Of a stretch of 48,246 nucleotides of DNA, positions 7,872 to 16,232 are shown piece by piece. A program made the position numbers and the translations under genes. The stretch is from positions 1-48,246 of the forward strand of contig SHYY01000020.1 in the NCBI GenBank assembly GCA_009692555.1, in the 5' to 3' direction. Within the stretch, counting starts at the first letter, position 1; each line of letters starts with the position of its first letter. Source of the stretch: Myxococcales bacterium (lineage in GTDB: Bacteria; Myxococcota_A; Polyangia; Palsa-1104; SHYY01). The notes below the pieces were generated by a model. The model was not told the origin of the DNA. It searched no databases and saw only the letters and a program-made list of their open reading frames with translations.

Positions 7872-7923
7872 GCTGACTTCCTTTACCGCGTCAGCGGAGT
7901 TGTCTCGGCGGGAGCCGAGGGAG
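7872..7923 (+). repeat. 52-bp hairpin element next to GGGAAC array, copy 1
   Basis: GCTGAC-12 nt-GTCAGC forms a perfect hairpin, and CTCGGC-GGGA-GCCGAG a second. The same sequence occurs inverted at 33495-33545. It sits 2 bp beyond the stop codon of the PBP1A gene (minus strand) and may help terminate it. Confidence 0.85.
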
Positions 7924-7925
7924 TT

Positions 7926-10571
7926 CTAGCGGAATTCGGGGACGACCACCCGCGGGCGCTCGCCTGGCTTCAGCAGCTTCGGCGCGCCCCCCGGGAAGCG
8001 GATCACCTTCTGCTGCGCGAGGTTCGGCGGTGGCGGTGCCCCGGTGGCGTTGACGATCCCGCGGTACTTCTCGGGCAGCGTGTAGGGCTTGCCGTCGGGG
8101 GCCACGCCGAGCTGCGGCGGCGGCGGGAAGCCCGGCTTGAGCGGCCCGCCGCGATCGTTCTTGCCCTTCACCCCGGGCGGGAGATCCCACGGGATCTCGC
8201 TCAGCGGCTGGTCCCCGTTGGCCACCGCCATGTAGCGCGCCCACATCGGTACGCTGAGCATGAACGAGGCGTCCTTGTAGCCGAGCTGCCGCTCGTAGGT
8301 GTCGTCGCCGATCCAGGCCGAGGTCAACCAGCGCGAGGTGTAGCCGACGAACCACACATCCGAGGTGTGCGACGAGGTGCCGGTCTTTCCCGCCGCCGGG
8401 ATCTTGATCGCGCGGATCGGCGCCGAGTGGCCCTGGCTGACGATCCGCCGGAGCAGCGTCGAGGTGAGCCACGCCGTGCGCGGGCTGATCACCGGCGCCG
8501 GCTCGTCGCCGAAGCGCGCCGCGATCCGGTCGAGGCGCCCTGCACCGTCGAGGAGCGGGTCGTCCCAGGTGGTGTGATCCTCGATCACCCGCCCGCGCCG
8601 ATCGATCACGCGCCGCACGTAGACCGTATCGATCGGCCGCCCGCTCCGCGCGAACACCGCGAACACGCGCGCCATGTCGTCGGTGTGGACGCACGAGGCG
8701 CCCAGCGCCAGCGACGGGCAGTGCTTCTTCAGGCAGATGTCGTTCGAGACCAGCGGCGTCGAGAAGCCGAGCCGCTTGTGCCATGCGTCGACGGGCTTCG
8801 TACCGAGGGTGGCGAAGATCTCCCCCGACGGTGGGTTCTTGGACCACACCAGCGCCCGCTCCAGCGAGACCTGGATCCCGTAGCTGCCGTCGATGTTCTC
8901 GGGGACCCACAGCTCGCCGGTGACCGGATCGACCTCCGGCTTCGGCTTGTCGTTCCACATCGTGTCGAACGAGTAGCCGCGATCGAGCGCGAGCGAGTAG
9001 TAGACCGGCTTGTACGCGCTCCCGGGCTGGCGGCACGACTGCACCACGCGGTTGAACTCGCTGGCGTCGAAGTCGTTTCCGCCGGCCATCGCCAGGACGT
9101 AGCCGTTCTGGTGATCGAACGTGTAGAGCGATCCCGAGACGCGCGGCTGCTGCTCCAGCGCGAGCACCTGCGGCCCCGGCGGCGGCTTCCGAAACGGCTG
9201 CTCGGGCAGCCACGCCGCGTCGCCCTCCTCGTTGTAGGTGAAATCGGAGAAGCGCGCGATCTGCGAGCGGTGGGCCCAGCGCACCCACACCACGTCGCCC
9301 TTCTTCAGCGCCTCGCGGATCGATCCGATCAGCTTGTCGTTGGTGGCGTCGGCGGCGGAGAACTTCGCGGCCCACTGCATGTTCGCGAGCGGGAGCGGGT
9401 AGGAGGCCTCGCCGATGCGGACGCGCGCCACATCGGTGATCCCCTCGACGAGACCGAGGTAGAGCTTGTCCTCGACCAGCGGGCCGTCGCCGTACAGCTT
9501 CTTCGAGCGTTCGCGGAAGAGCTCGGCGAGCGCGCCTTCGAGGTGCGCCTCGGGACCGCGAAAGCCCTGCCGCTTGTCGAGCTTGCGCACCGCCACGTCG
9601 ACGTTCTCATAGGCCAGCACGTCGAGCTCGGGGATGGCGGTGGTCTCGACCCGGTAGCCGCCCTCGTAGAGTCCTTTCTGTCCGTACTTTTTCGCCAGCT
9701 CGCGCCGGACATGCTCGGAGAAGTAGGGCGCGACCTCGTGGAAGTGGTCGCGGCGCGGCCGGACGATGAGCGGGATCTTGGCCCACAGCTTGGCCTCGAC
9801 GCCGCTGATCACCCCGACGGTGGCGAGGTTCTGGAGCACCTGCGTACGGCGCTCGCGGGCGGCGCTCTCGGAGAGCAGCGGCGACTCGCGTCCGGGGGCG
9901 CGCGCGAGGCCGGCGATCATCGCCATCTCGCCGAGATCGAGCTCCCATACGTCCTTGTCGAAGTAGCGGCGCGCCGCGGCCTGCACCCCGTAGGCGCCGT
10001 TCCCGAGGTAGATCTGGTTCAGGTAGAGGGCGAGGATCTCGCGCTTCGAGTAGCGGGCCTCGAGGCGGCGGGCGAGGATCGCCTCGCGGATCTTGCGCGA
10101 AAAGGAGCGCTCCGACGAGAGATAGCTCTTGGCCACCTGCTGGGTGATGGTGGAGCCGCCCTGCGCCACCTGCCCCGAACGGAGGTTGGCCACCAGCGCG
10201 CGCGCGGTGCCGCGGAGATCGATCCCGCCGTGGGTGAAGAAGCGGCGGTCCTCGGTGGCGACGAAGGCGTCGACGAGCGGCTTCGGGATCTGGTCGAGCG
10301 AGACGATCTCGCGGCGCTGGGTGGAGAGCTCGGCGAGGATCGAGCCGTCCTGTCCGTAGAGGGTGGTGACGCCGGGGGCGGTCTCGGCGTAGGAGCGGAG
10401 GTCCGGCAGCGACGGGAGCTGGGCGGAGAAGTAGAGGTAGACGCCGAACAGGGCGTAGACCGCGGCGGCGACCAGCGAGAGCAGGGCGAAGGCGTAGAGG
10501 CGCGCGAGCCAGTAGAGCAGGCTGCCGTCGGAGGGGTTATCGATCTGGATGCGCCGCGGGGCGTCGTGCAT
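7926..10571 (-). CDS. Penicillin-binding protein 1A, bifunctional peptidoglycan synthase
   Basis: An 881-aa class A PBP starting at ATG 10571 (MHDAPRR...). A cytoplasmic N-terminus and one transmembrane helix (about 20-50) precede a GT51 glycosyltransferase domain with ATEDRRFFTHGG (catalytic Glu107) and GGSTITQQVAKSYL. The transpeptidase domain carries QPGSAYKP (SxxK, Ser518/Lys521), a WSKN SxN-like box and AGKTGTSS (KTG, Lys729). It polymerises lipid II and cross-links peptides in the periplasm. The insert between the domains (about 330-470) includes an OB-like region. The C-terminus is Pro-rich. It may be co-transcribed with the two small genes upstream. Confidence 0.97.
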   Translation of the reverse strand: MHDAPRRIQIDNPSDGSLLYWLARLYAFALLSLVAAAVYALFGVYLYFSAQLPSLPDLRSYAETAPGVTTLYGQDGSILAELSTQRREIVSLDQIPKPLVDAFVATEDRRFFTHGGIDLRGTARALVANLRSGQVAQGGSTITQQVAKSYLSSERSFSRKIREAILARRLEARYSKREILALYLNQIYLGNGAYGVQAAARRYFDKDVWELDLGEMAMIAGLARAPGRESPLLSESAARERRTQVLQNLATVGVISGVEAKLWAKIPLIVRPRRDHFHEVAPYFSEHVRRELAKKYGQKGLYEGGYRVETTAIPELDVLAYENVDVAVRKLDKRQGFRGPEAHLEGALAELFRERSKKLYGDGPLVEDKLYLGLVEGITDVARVRIGEASYPLPLANMQWAAKFSAADATNDKLIGSIREALKKGDVVWVRWAHRSQIARFSDFTYNEEGDAAWLPEQPFRKPPPGPQVLALEQQPRVSGSLYTFDHQNGYVLAMAGGNDFDASEFNRVVQSCRQPGSAYKPVYYSLALDRGYSFDTMWNDKPKPEVDPVTGELWVPENIDGSYGIQVSLERALVWSKNPPSGEIFATLGTKPVDAWHKRLGFSTPLVSNDICLKKHCPSLALGASCVHTDDMARVFAVFARSGRPIDTVYVRRVIDRRGRVIEDHTTWDDPLLDGAGRLDRIAARFGDEPAPVISPRTAWLTSTLLRRIVSQGHSAPIRAIKIPAAGKTGTSSHTSDVWFVGYTSRWLTSAWIGDDTYERQLGYKDASFMLSVPMWARYMAVANGDQPLSEIPWDLPPGVKGKNDRGGPLKPGFPPPPQLGVAPDGKPYTLPEKYRGIVNATGAPPPPNLAQQKVIRFPGGAPKLLKPGERPRVVVPEFR

Positions 10572-10660
10572 GTCGGGCGTGAAGTCTAGCGCCGGTGTGG
10601 GCGGATTGGCCACCCGCCCTGGTCGTGCGGGGTCGTGCGGGTCGTGGGCCCGACGCGGTG

Positions 10661-10936
10661 TCACGGCATCTTGTGGAAGCGGATCGCCGAGCGCGCCCTG
10701 GCCTTCGCCTCCTCGTCTTCGCGGCTCCTCGGTGGGGCGCTGGTCTCGAGGCCCTGGAGCAGCGCGCGCGTCGCCTGGGCGATCTCCGCCACCGCGCGAT
10801 CGAAGTGCGCCTGGTTGGCCTTCGACGGCACCCGCGTGCCGCTCACCTTGCGCGCGTACTGGAGGGCCGCCGCGCTCACCTCCTCGTCGGTGGTGGGGGG
10901 ATCGAAGTTGAACAGCAATCGGATGTTCCGGCACAT
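10661..10936 (-). CDS. DUF2277 family protein
   Basis: A 91-aa protein starting MCRNIRLLFNFDPPTTDEEV, followed by an AALQYARKVSG.R.PSKANQ helix pair. This is the compact signature of DUF2277, a conserved small cytoplasmic family of unknown function. The start at ATG 10936 matches the invariant N-terminus of the family; a longer frame upstream is non-coding. The tail (about 68-91) is charged and variable. It lies 11 bp downstream of the gene at 10948-11367, likely the same transcript. Confidence 0.92.
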   Translation of the reverse strand: MCRNIRLLFNFDPPTTDEEVSAAALQYARKVSGTRVPSKANQAHFDRAVAEIAQATRALLQGLETSAPPRSREDEEAKARARSAIRFHKMP

Positions 10937-10947
10937 CGCGCGCCCCC

Positions 10948-11367
10948 CTACAGCGCCCGCATCCGGTTGTTCTTCGGCTTGTCCTCCACCTCGGCGAGCC
11001 CGAGCGCCTTCATCACCGGAGGCACGTACATCCCGAAGCGGCCGCGCAGCTCCTTCTTCAGGCCGTACCAGCCTCCGACGGGGTTGCTGGTCGCGCGCGC
11101 CCAGGCCTCGACGGTGCCCTCCGCCGCCGGCTTCTGCTCGTCGGCGCTGCCGAGCAGCATCCAGTCGCCGTGCGCCTTGAGCATCGCCTGGAGATCGGTC
11201 AAGCAGCGCAGGTGATAGCGCAGCTCGGTCTTTCCGACCTGCACCACCAGTGCGGGCGGCTCCTTCGTCTGGTCGCGGTACGCCTGGAACTCGGACGACC
11301 CGCTCGGCGTCTTCAAGATCCACGGCTTCTCCTTCGTGCACTGCCCCACGACGTCGCTCTTGGCCAT
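10948..11367 (-). CDS. Conserved hypothetical protein, 139 aa (MAKSDVVGQ family)
   Basis: A complete small cytoplasmic protein with strongly conserved-looking motifs: an N-terminal GQCTKEKPWILKTPSGSSEF, then LRYHLRCLTDL, AHGDWMLLGSADEQKP, EAWARATSNPVGGWYGLKK and a C-terminal NNRMRAL. I recall closely similar proteins in actinobacteria and other soil bacteria annotated only as a domain of unknown function. No catalytic residues or membrane segment can be assigned. A ribosome binding site (GAGGAGG-like) precedes ATG 11367. It probably forms an operon with DUF2277 and perhaps PBP1A. Confidence 0.85.
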   Translation of the reverse strand: MAKSDVVGQCTKEKPWILKTPSGSSEFQAYRDQTKEPPALVVQVGKTELRYHLRCLTDLQAMLKAHGDWMLLGSADEQKPAAEGTVEAWARATSNPVGGWYGLKKELRGRFGMYVPPVMKALGLAEVEDKPKNNRMRAL

Positions 11368-11464
11368 TTGCGCCTCCTCGGCAAGTTGATCCCGGATCCT
11401 AGCGGGGGCCTAGCGGGGCGCGCGGCTATCGCAAGCCCCGGGCGGCGTGCTACGAGCACTGGCG

Positions 11465-13756
11465 ATGATCCGCTCCCACCCGCTCCCGCTCCCGTTCCTC
11501 GCGGCGCTCGCCCTCGGCTGCGGCGCCAAGGACGCCCCCGCCCAGCCACCCCCGACCGGTGCCTCTTCCGTCGCCGCCGTCGCACCCGCCGCGCCAGCGG
11601 AGCCGCCTCCGCTCGACGAGGAGGGCCCGGCGATCGACCTTCTCCAGAACCGCCTGCGCTTCCACCTCGGGCGCGGCGGCCTCTTCCTCCCCGTCGCCGG
11701 ACACGGCCTGTGGAAGTACAGCAACGAATACACCAGCCCGTGGGGCGGGCTCAGCGACGGCGACGGACACCCCGGACGCACCCTGGCGAAGCGCGCCGCG
11801 ACGCTCCGCTTCTCGTGGACCCCGGCGCTCGCGGCGGGCAGCAGCGACGGGGCGCGGGTGATCGTGCGGATCCACGCGGGCGCGGGCCAGCGGCTTTCGA
11901 TCAACCTGAACGGCCGTCCGGTGAAGAACACCACCCTCGCACCGGGCTGGCAGGTGGTCGAGGGCAACGTGCCCGCGAAGCTGCTCCACCCCGGCGAGAA
12001 CCGCCTCCTCCTCAGCATCGCGCGGCCGGGAGCGCGGGTGCACTCGGTCGAGATCGTGCCGATTTCCGAGCCGCCCGCGAGCGCGGCCCCCTACTCTCCC
12101 GTGGCTGCCGATGCCTCGGTCACCGTCGCTGGCGTCGCAAAAATGGCACTCACGGGATGGAGGACGCAACGGATCCCGATCGAGATCCCGGCAAACGGCT
12201 GGCTGCGCGTGCACACCGGCGCCATCGAGGGAGCGGCGCGCTTCCGGGTCTCGGTCAAGCCGATCGGCGCCGATGCCATCGTCCTCCTCGACGAGAGCCA
12301 GCCCGCGGGCGCCTGGAAGACGCGGCACCTCGACCTCGCGTCCGTCGCCGGGCGTCTGGTCGACCTGGAGCTGGCGGTCCCCGAGGGCGATCCGGCGAGC
12401 GCCGCGTGGGGCGAGCCGCGGATCCTGCTCGCGAAGGCGCCCCGTCGCGAACGCCCGGCCCCCGTCGAGAACGTGGTGCTCTTCGTGGTCGACGCGCTGC
12501 GCGCCGATCGCCTGGCCCTCTACAACGAGACGCGCGTCAAGACCCCGCGGATCACCCTGGCGGGGCGCGCCGGTGGCGTGGTGTTCAAGCGCGCGCTCGC
12601 CGCCTCGCCCTCGTCGCCCCCGTCGCACGCCAGCATCCAGACCGGGCAGATGCCGCGCACCCACGGGGTCGGCGGCGACGCGGCGAAACCCAACCCCGGC
12701 ATCCCGACCCTCTCGGCGATCCTCGGCGGCGCGGGGGTCGCCACCGGCTTCTACGGCAACAACCCGTTCGCGATGGATCGCCTGCGCGCCGCCTCGAAAT
12801 GGACCTCGTTCCACACCCCGAGCCGCGAGAACCAGGGTGGCGACTGCGCTGCGGTGGTGAAGGGCATGCTCGCCTTCGCCGCCGAGCAGGTGAAGGCGAA
12901 GCGCCGCTTCTTCCTCTCCGGCCTCCCCTTCGATCCGCACACGCCCTACAACTACCACCCGGGCACCACCGAGCACTACTTCGCGGGTCCGTTCGATCCG
13001 GCGATCGGCAAGTTCCCCGACGGTGCGGTGCTCGACAAGATCGCCGGCGGCGGGATCGCCATGAGCGACGCGCGCTGGGCCCAGCTGGTCGGCCTCTACG
13101 ACGGCGAAGTGGAGCACCTCGACGCCTGCTTCGGCCAGCTCATCGACGGTCTCGCCGCGCTCGGGGTGGACGAGAAGACCGCCATCGTCCTCACCAGCGA
13201 CCATGGAGAAGGCTTCTACGAGCACCACAAGGTGGGGCACGCCTACGGCCACTGGTTCGAGGTCACCGACATCCCGCTGGTGGTGCTCGCGCCCGGCCTC
13301 GCCCCGAAGGCGCTCACCGTCGACACGCTGGCCAGCCACATCGACATCGCGCCGACGATCCTCGACCTGATGGGCCTCCCGCCCGACCCGCGGATCCAGG
13401 GCCAGAGCCTGCTCCCGATCGCCCTCCGCGACGGCAAGTGGACCGGCCGCGCGGTCACCAGCGAGTACGGCCGCAGCTTCGGCATGCGCTCGGCGAGCTA
13501 CCGCTACATCGTCGACTACAACGGCCAGGAGCAGCTCTTCGACCTCGCCAGCGACCCGAAGGAGCTCACCTCGCTCGTCGAGAAAACCCCCGAAGCCCTC
13601 GGCTACTTCCGCGACCTGACGGGCTTCTACCTCGCCTTCCGCACGCCCTGGCGGAGCGCAACCTGGGGCACGCTCGACGACCACGGCCCCGGCCTCCTCC
13701 GCCACCTCGGCCTTCCCGACCCACCCCCGCCAGCGACGACGAAGGCAGTCCGCTAG
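11465..13756 (+). CDS. Sulfatase/alkaline-phosphatase superfamily lipoprotein
   Basis: A 763-aa protein starting at ATG 11465 with a lipobox (LAALALGC). Residues about 40-320 hold one or two beta-sandwich (carbohydrate-binding-like) regions. The C-terminal domain (about 335-740) is the sulfatase fold: VVLFVVDALRADRLALYN supplies the first metal-binding Asp residues and TSDHGEGFYEHH the later Asp-His pair. The usual C/S-x-P-x-R formylglycine motif is absent; the site reads SPSSPPSHASIQTG, so a Ser or another residue would be the nucleophile if it is active. The stop TAG lies in the first bases of the 220-bp repeat. Substrate unknown; it may be a phosphodiesterase or transferase. Confidence 0.85.
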   Translation: MIRSHPLPLPFLAALALGCGAKDAPAQPPPTGASSVAAVAPAAPAEPPPLDEEGPAIDLLQNRLRFHLGRGGLFLPVAGHGLWKYSNEYTSPWGGLSDGDGHPGRTLAKRAATLRFSWTPALAAGSSDGARVIVRIHAGAGQRLSINLNGRPVKNTTLAPGWQVVEGNVPAKLLHPGENRLLLSIARPGARVHSVEIVPISEPPASAAPYSPVAADASVTVAGVAKMALTGWRTQRIPIEIPANGWLRVHTGAIEGAARFRVSVKPIGADAIVLLDESQPAGAWKTRHLDLASVAGRLVDLELAVPEGDPASAAWGEPRILLAKAPRRERPAPVENVVLFVVDALRADRLALYNETRVKTPRITLAGRAGGVVFKRALAASPSSPPSHASIQTGQMPRTHGVGGDAAKPNPGIPTLSAILGGAGVATGFYGNNPFAMDRLRAASKWTSFHTPSRENQGGDCAAVVKGMLAFAAEQVKAKRRFFLSGLPFDPHTPYNYHPGTTEHYFAGPFDPAIGKFPDGAVLDKIAGGGIAMSDARWAQLVGLYDGEVEHLDACFGQLIDGLAALGVDEKTAIVLTSDHGEGFYEHHKVGHAYGHWFEVTDIPLVVLAPGLAPKALTVDTLASHIDIAPTILDLMGLPPDPRIQGQSLLPIALRDGKWTGRAVTSEYGRSFGMRSASYRYIVDYNGQEQLFDLASDPKELTSLVEKTPEALGYFRDLTGFYLAFRTPWRSATWGTLDDHGPGLLRHLGLPDPPPPATTKAVR

Positions 13757-13974
13757 TGTCCTGTCCGAGAAATTCTTTTCAGAATTTCCCGGCCAGCACA
13801 CTAGCCACAATCCCACGGTGCGTGCCGCCCCGCCCCGTCGGCCCTCCCCCAATCGATCCTGGGGGCAAGCCCCCGTCCGCCTTGGTCCCCACCCCTGCTC
13901 ACGGCGGCACTTGCCGCCGGGCCGCGGCCGTGCGCGGCCTTTTCCTACTGCCAACTTCTGTGTCGGGACACTAG
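13753..13974 (+). repeat. ~220-bp CTAG-ended dispersed element, copy 1
   Basis: It is bounded by CTAG on both sides with TAGTGTCCTG at one end and the inverse of TAGTGTCCCG at the other. Inside are an imperfect end hairpin (GTCCTGTCCGAGAAATT/AATTTCCCGGCCAGCAC), a GGGGGC-AA-GCCCCC hairpin and a GGCGGC.ACTTGCCGCC palindrome. It is near-identical, inverted, to 43979-44200. It fills the space between two convergent genes and its ends form both stop codons. Confidence 0.92.
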
Positions 13975-15419
13975 AGCGCGCCTCGTCGACGGGCCCTGGC
14001 GCGCAAAGCGCTCCGCGCGACGAACCACCCGAGCGACCCCAGCGCCCGGACGCCCTCCACCGCCCCCGCACCGATGAGCGCGTAGCCGAGCGGCATCACC
14101 TCCAGCGCGTAGCGCGGCATGCAGTAGAAGGTGTAGGCCATCACCGCGGTGCGAACGCCAATTGTCGTCACCAGGACCGCCGCGTCGCCGCGTGTGCTGC
14201 GTCGCAGCAAGAGGATCGCGCCGCCGGCCAGCATCGCCAGGAGGAGAACCTTCGAGCCCTCCTCCAGGTGGGGGCGCAGCAGGGTGGTCATCTCGGGCCA
14301 CGGGGGCGGCCCCTGGAGCAGCTCGTCGAACGGCGCGACCCACATGCCGAAGGCGCGCGAGAGCGGCAGCGTCAGATGGTAGGCGAGGCGGTGGCGGGCG
14401 ATCTTCTCGTCGGCGAGCCTCTGAAAGCCGTCGGAGACCGCCTGGGTGTGGCCCTGCTTGATCCGCAGCTTCAAGAGCTGCTCGACGACGGCGCGCTCCT
14501 CCTTGGAGTCGAAGGCGCCCGGCCCTTCGTAGAGCGCCACCGTCGGGTGGCAGCCGACGTCGTAGAAGCAGGTGGTTGGCCAGGTCATCGGCTTCCAGTC
14601 GGGTGCCCATGCGCGCAGCCACGCCCAGAACCCCTGGTAGTGAATCACCGGACGCGAGTAGCGATCGATCCGGCCGCCGATCGGGTGGGGCGCGCCGAAC
14701 TGGATCTGGTTGCGGATCGGCCACGGCGCCAGCACCACCAGGAATGAACCGGCACACAGCGCAGCGACGATCAGCCGCTGCCGCCACACCGCCCGCGGCG
14801 GACGCAGGAGGAGGATCGCTGGAACGAAGGCCGCGCCGAGGAGGAGTCCGTCGGGGCGCACCAGCACCGAGAGCGCGACCATCGCCGCGGCGAGGGGAAA
14901 CCCGATCCGCGGCCGGCGTTGCCCGAGGGTGAGCGGGGCGATCGCCAGGACCGAGAGACAGGTCGCGAGACACTCGGTGAGCGCGGCGCCGGTCGAGAGC
15001 ACGGTGAACGGGCAGACCATCGCCAGGGCCAGGGCGAGCGCGCCACCGACGGGGCCGGCCATCCTTCGCGCCACGAAGTAGACCAGCAGGCTGGTGATCA
15101 GGAGATCGAAGGCGATCTGGGCGTGCTGGATCGGCTGCCACTCCGGATCGCCCTTCTTGTCGAGGTCGGCGTTCCAGCGCACCGCGAGGAGCAAGATCGG
15201 GTAGAGCGGCGGGCGCACCCACTGCAGCTCGGCCGGCGGTGGGTCGAGCGCGTAGCGGTGGTTCTGGCGCATCTGCTTCGCCAGCTTGAGGTAGCCGTAG
15301 GTGTCGGACCCGGCGAAGTGCCAGTTCTCGCAGAGCCGCATCCGCACCCGATAGCCGCCGTAGAGGAGCGTGCACACCACCGCGATCTCGACGACGACGG
15401 CGACGGCGCGGCGGACCAT
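13971..15419 (-). CDS. GT-C/ArnT-like multi-pass membrane glycosyltransferase
   Basis: A 482-aa integral membrane protein from ATG 15419. It has about ten hydrophobic helices and the layout of family-39/ArnT-type glycosyltransferases: a first extracytoplasmic loop with HFAGSDTYGYLKLA, whose Asp is in the position of the catalytic acid, then helices such as GGALALALAMVCPFTVLSTGA and a VLVRPDGLLLGAA segment. These enzymes move sugars from polyprenyl-phosphate donors on the outer side of the inner membrane. The acceptor is unknown. Its TAG stop is formed by the end of the 220-bp repeat. Confidence 0.8.
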   Translation of the reverse strand: MVRRAVAVVVEIAVVCTLLYGGYRVRMRLCENWHFAGSDTYGYLKLAKQMRQNHRYALDPPPAELQWVRPPLYPILLLAVRWNADLDKKGDPEWQPIQHAQIAFDLLITSLLVYFVARRMAGPVGGALALALAMVCPFTVLSTGAALTECLATCLSVLAIAPLTLGQRRPRIGFPLAAAMVALSVLVRPDGLLLGAAFVPAILLLRPPRAVWRQRLIVAALCAGSFLVVLAPWPIRNQIQFGAPHPIGGRIDRYSRPVIHYQGFWAWLRAWAPDWKPMTWPTTCFYDVGCHPTVALYEGPGAFDSKEERAVVEQLLKLRIKQGHTQAVSDGFQRLADEKIARHRLAYHLTLPLSRAFGMWVAPFDELLQGPPPWPEMTTLLRPHLEEGSKVLLLAMLAGGAILLLRRSTRGDAAVLVTTIGVRTAVMAYTFYCMPRYALEVMPLGYALIGAGAVEGVRALGSLGWFVARSALRARARRRGAL

Positions 15420-15465
15420 GGGCGCGGAATCTAGCACGGCAGACGCTGGTGCCATGGCATTGAAA

Positions 15466-15484
15466 ATGGTAGGATACCTACCAT
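15466..15484. promoter_or_regulatory. Perfect palindromic operator overlapping the antitoxin start
   Basis: ATGGTAGG-ATA-CCTACCAT is a perfect 8-bp inverted repeat whose right arm runs into the ATG of the AbrB-type antitoxin. AbrB/VapB antitoxins usually repress their own operon, so this is the likely autoregulatory site. Confidence 0.75.
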
Positions 15485-15746
15485 GATCACTACCATCGAT
15501 GGTGCCGGACGCATCGTCGTGCCCAAGGCGGTGCGCGACCAGGTTCCGCTCACGCCCGGTACCCGCGTCGATATTCGCTACCGGGACGACGGCGTTCTCG
15601 AGGTGGAGCCGGTGCCCCTGGCGGTGAAGATCGAGCGGCGAGGGCGATTCCTCGTCGCGGTCCCGGAGGCGGCGGTGCCCGGACTGTCCGCCAGGGCGGT
15701 GGAGAAGGTCCGGCGTGGCCTCCGGCGGGATCGGGGCGCGGAGTAG
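15483..15746 (+). CDS. AbrB/MazE-family antitoxin
   Basis: An 87-aa protein with the swapped-hairpin SpoVT/AbrB DNA-binding motif at residues 1-45: MITTIDGAGRIVVPKAVRDQ followed by PGTRVDIRYRDDGVLEVEP. The C-terminal 40 residues would wrap the toxin. It is 2 bp upstream of a PIN-domain gene and has a perfect palindrome over its start codon, the usual arrangement of a self-repressing VapBC module. In the partner pair, the antitoxin blocks the RNase and the complex binds the operator. Confidence 0.93.
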   Translation: MITTIDGAGRIVVPKAVRDQVPLTPGTRVDIRYRDDGVLEVEPVPLAVKIERRGRFLVAVPEAAVPGLSARAVEKVRRGLRRDRGAE

Positions 15747-15748
15747 AG

Positions 15749-16198
15749 GTGCCCGACTTCCTGGTCGATACCAGCGTGGTCGTCGCGGCGCTCTCCTCGT
15801 GGCACGAACACCACCGGGCCTGCCTCGCCGCACTCGAGGAGAAGGGGCGCAGGCAGTGGAGGATGTTCCTCGGCGCGCCGGTCCTGGTCGAGACCTACGC
15901 GGTCTTGACCCGGCTGCCCGCGCCGCATCGGCTGGCGCCGGCGGTCGCGCACCAGCTGCTCACCGAGAACTTCCGTCGCACCCGGATCGCCGGGTTGACG
16001 TCGCGCGAACAGTGGTTCGCCCTCCAGGGACTCTCGACGCGAGGCGTCGCGGGCGGCCGCACCTACGATGCGATGATCGTTGCCTGTGCGACCAAGATCG
16101 GCGCCGCCTCCGTGATGACGCTCAACCGGAGCGACTTCGAGGCGCTGGTGCCGGACGCGATCACGGTCGAGTGCCCGATCGATCCATCCGATCTCTGA
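15749..16198 (+). CDS. PIN-domain ribonuclease toxin (VapC-like)
   Basis: A 149-aa PIN protein from GTG 15749, 2 bp after the antitoxin stop. Acidic catalytic residues are visible: Asp7 in MPDFLVDTSVVVAAL, Glu in VLVETYAVLTRLP, and Asp in the GRTYDAMIVACA and MTLNRSDFEAL segments. PIN toxins cleave tRNA or rRNA using Mg/Mn. The pair is complete, so the module could be active. It lies between a membrane glycosyltransferase (divergent) and a GT2 operon. Confidence 0.93.
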   Translation: MPDFLVDTSVVVAALSSWHEHHRACLAALEEKGRRQWRMFLGAPVLVETYAVLTRLPAPHRLAPAVAHQLLTENFRRTRIAGLTSREQWFALQGLSTRGVAGGRTYDAMIVACATKIGAASVMTLNRSDFEALVPDAITVECPIDPSDL

Positions 16199-16232
16199 GG
16201 CGGATCGGGTAGACTCCGCCCCGGAGGCCCCC

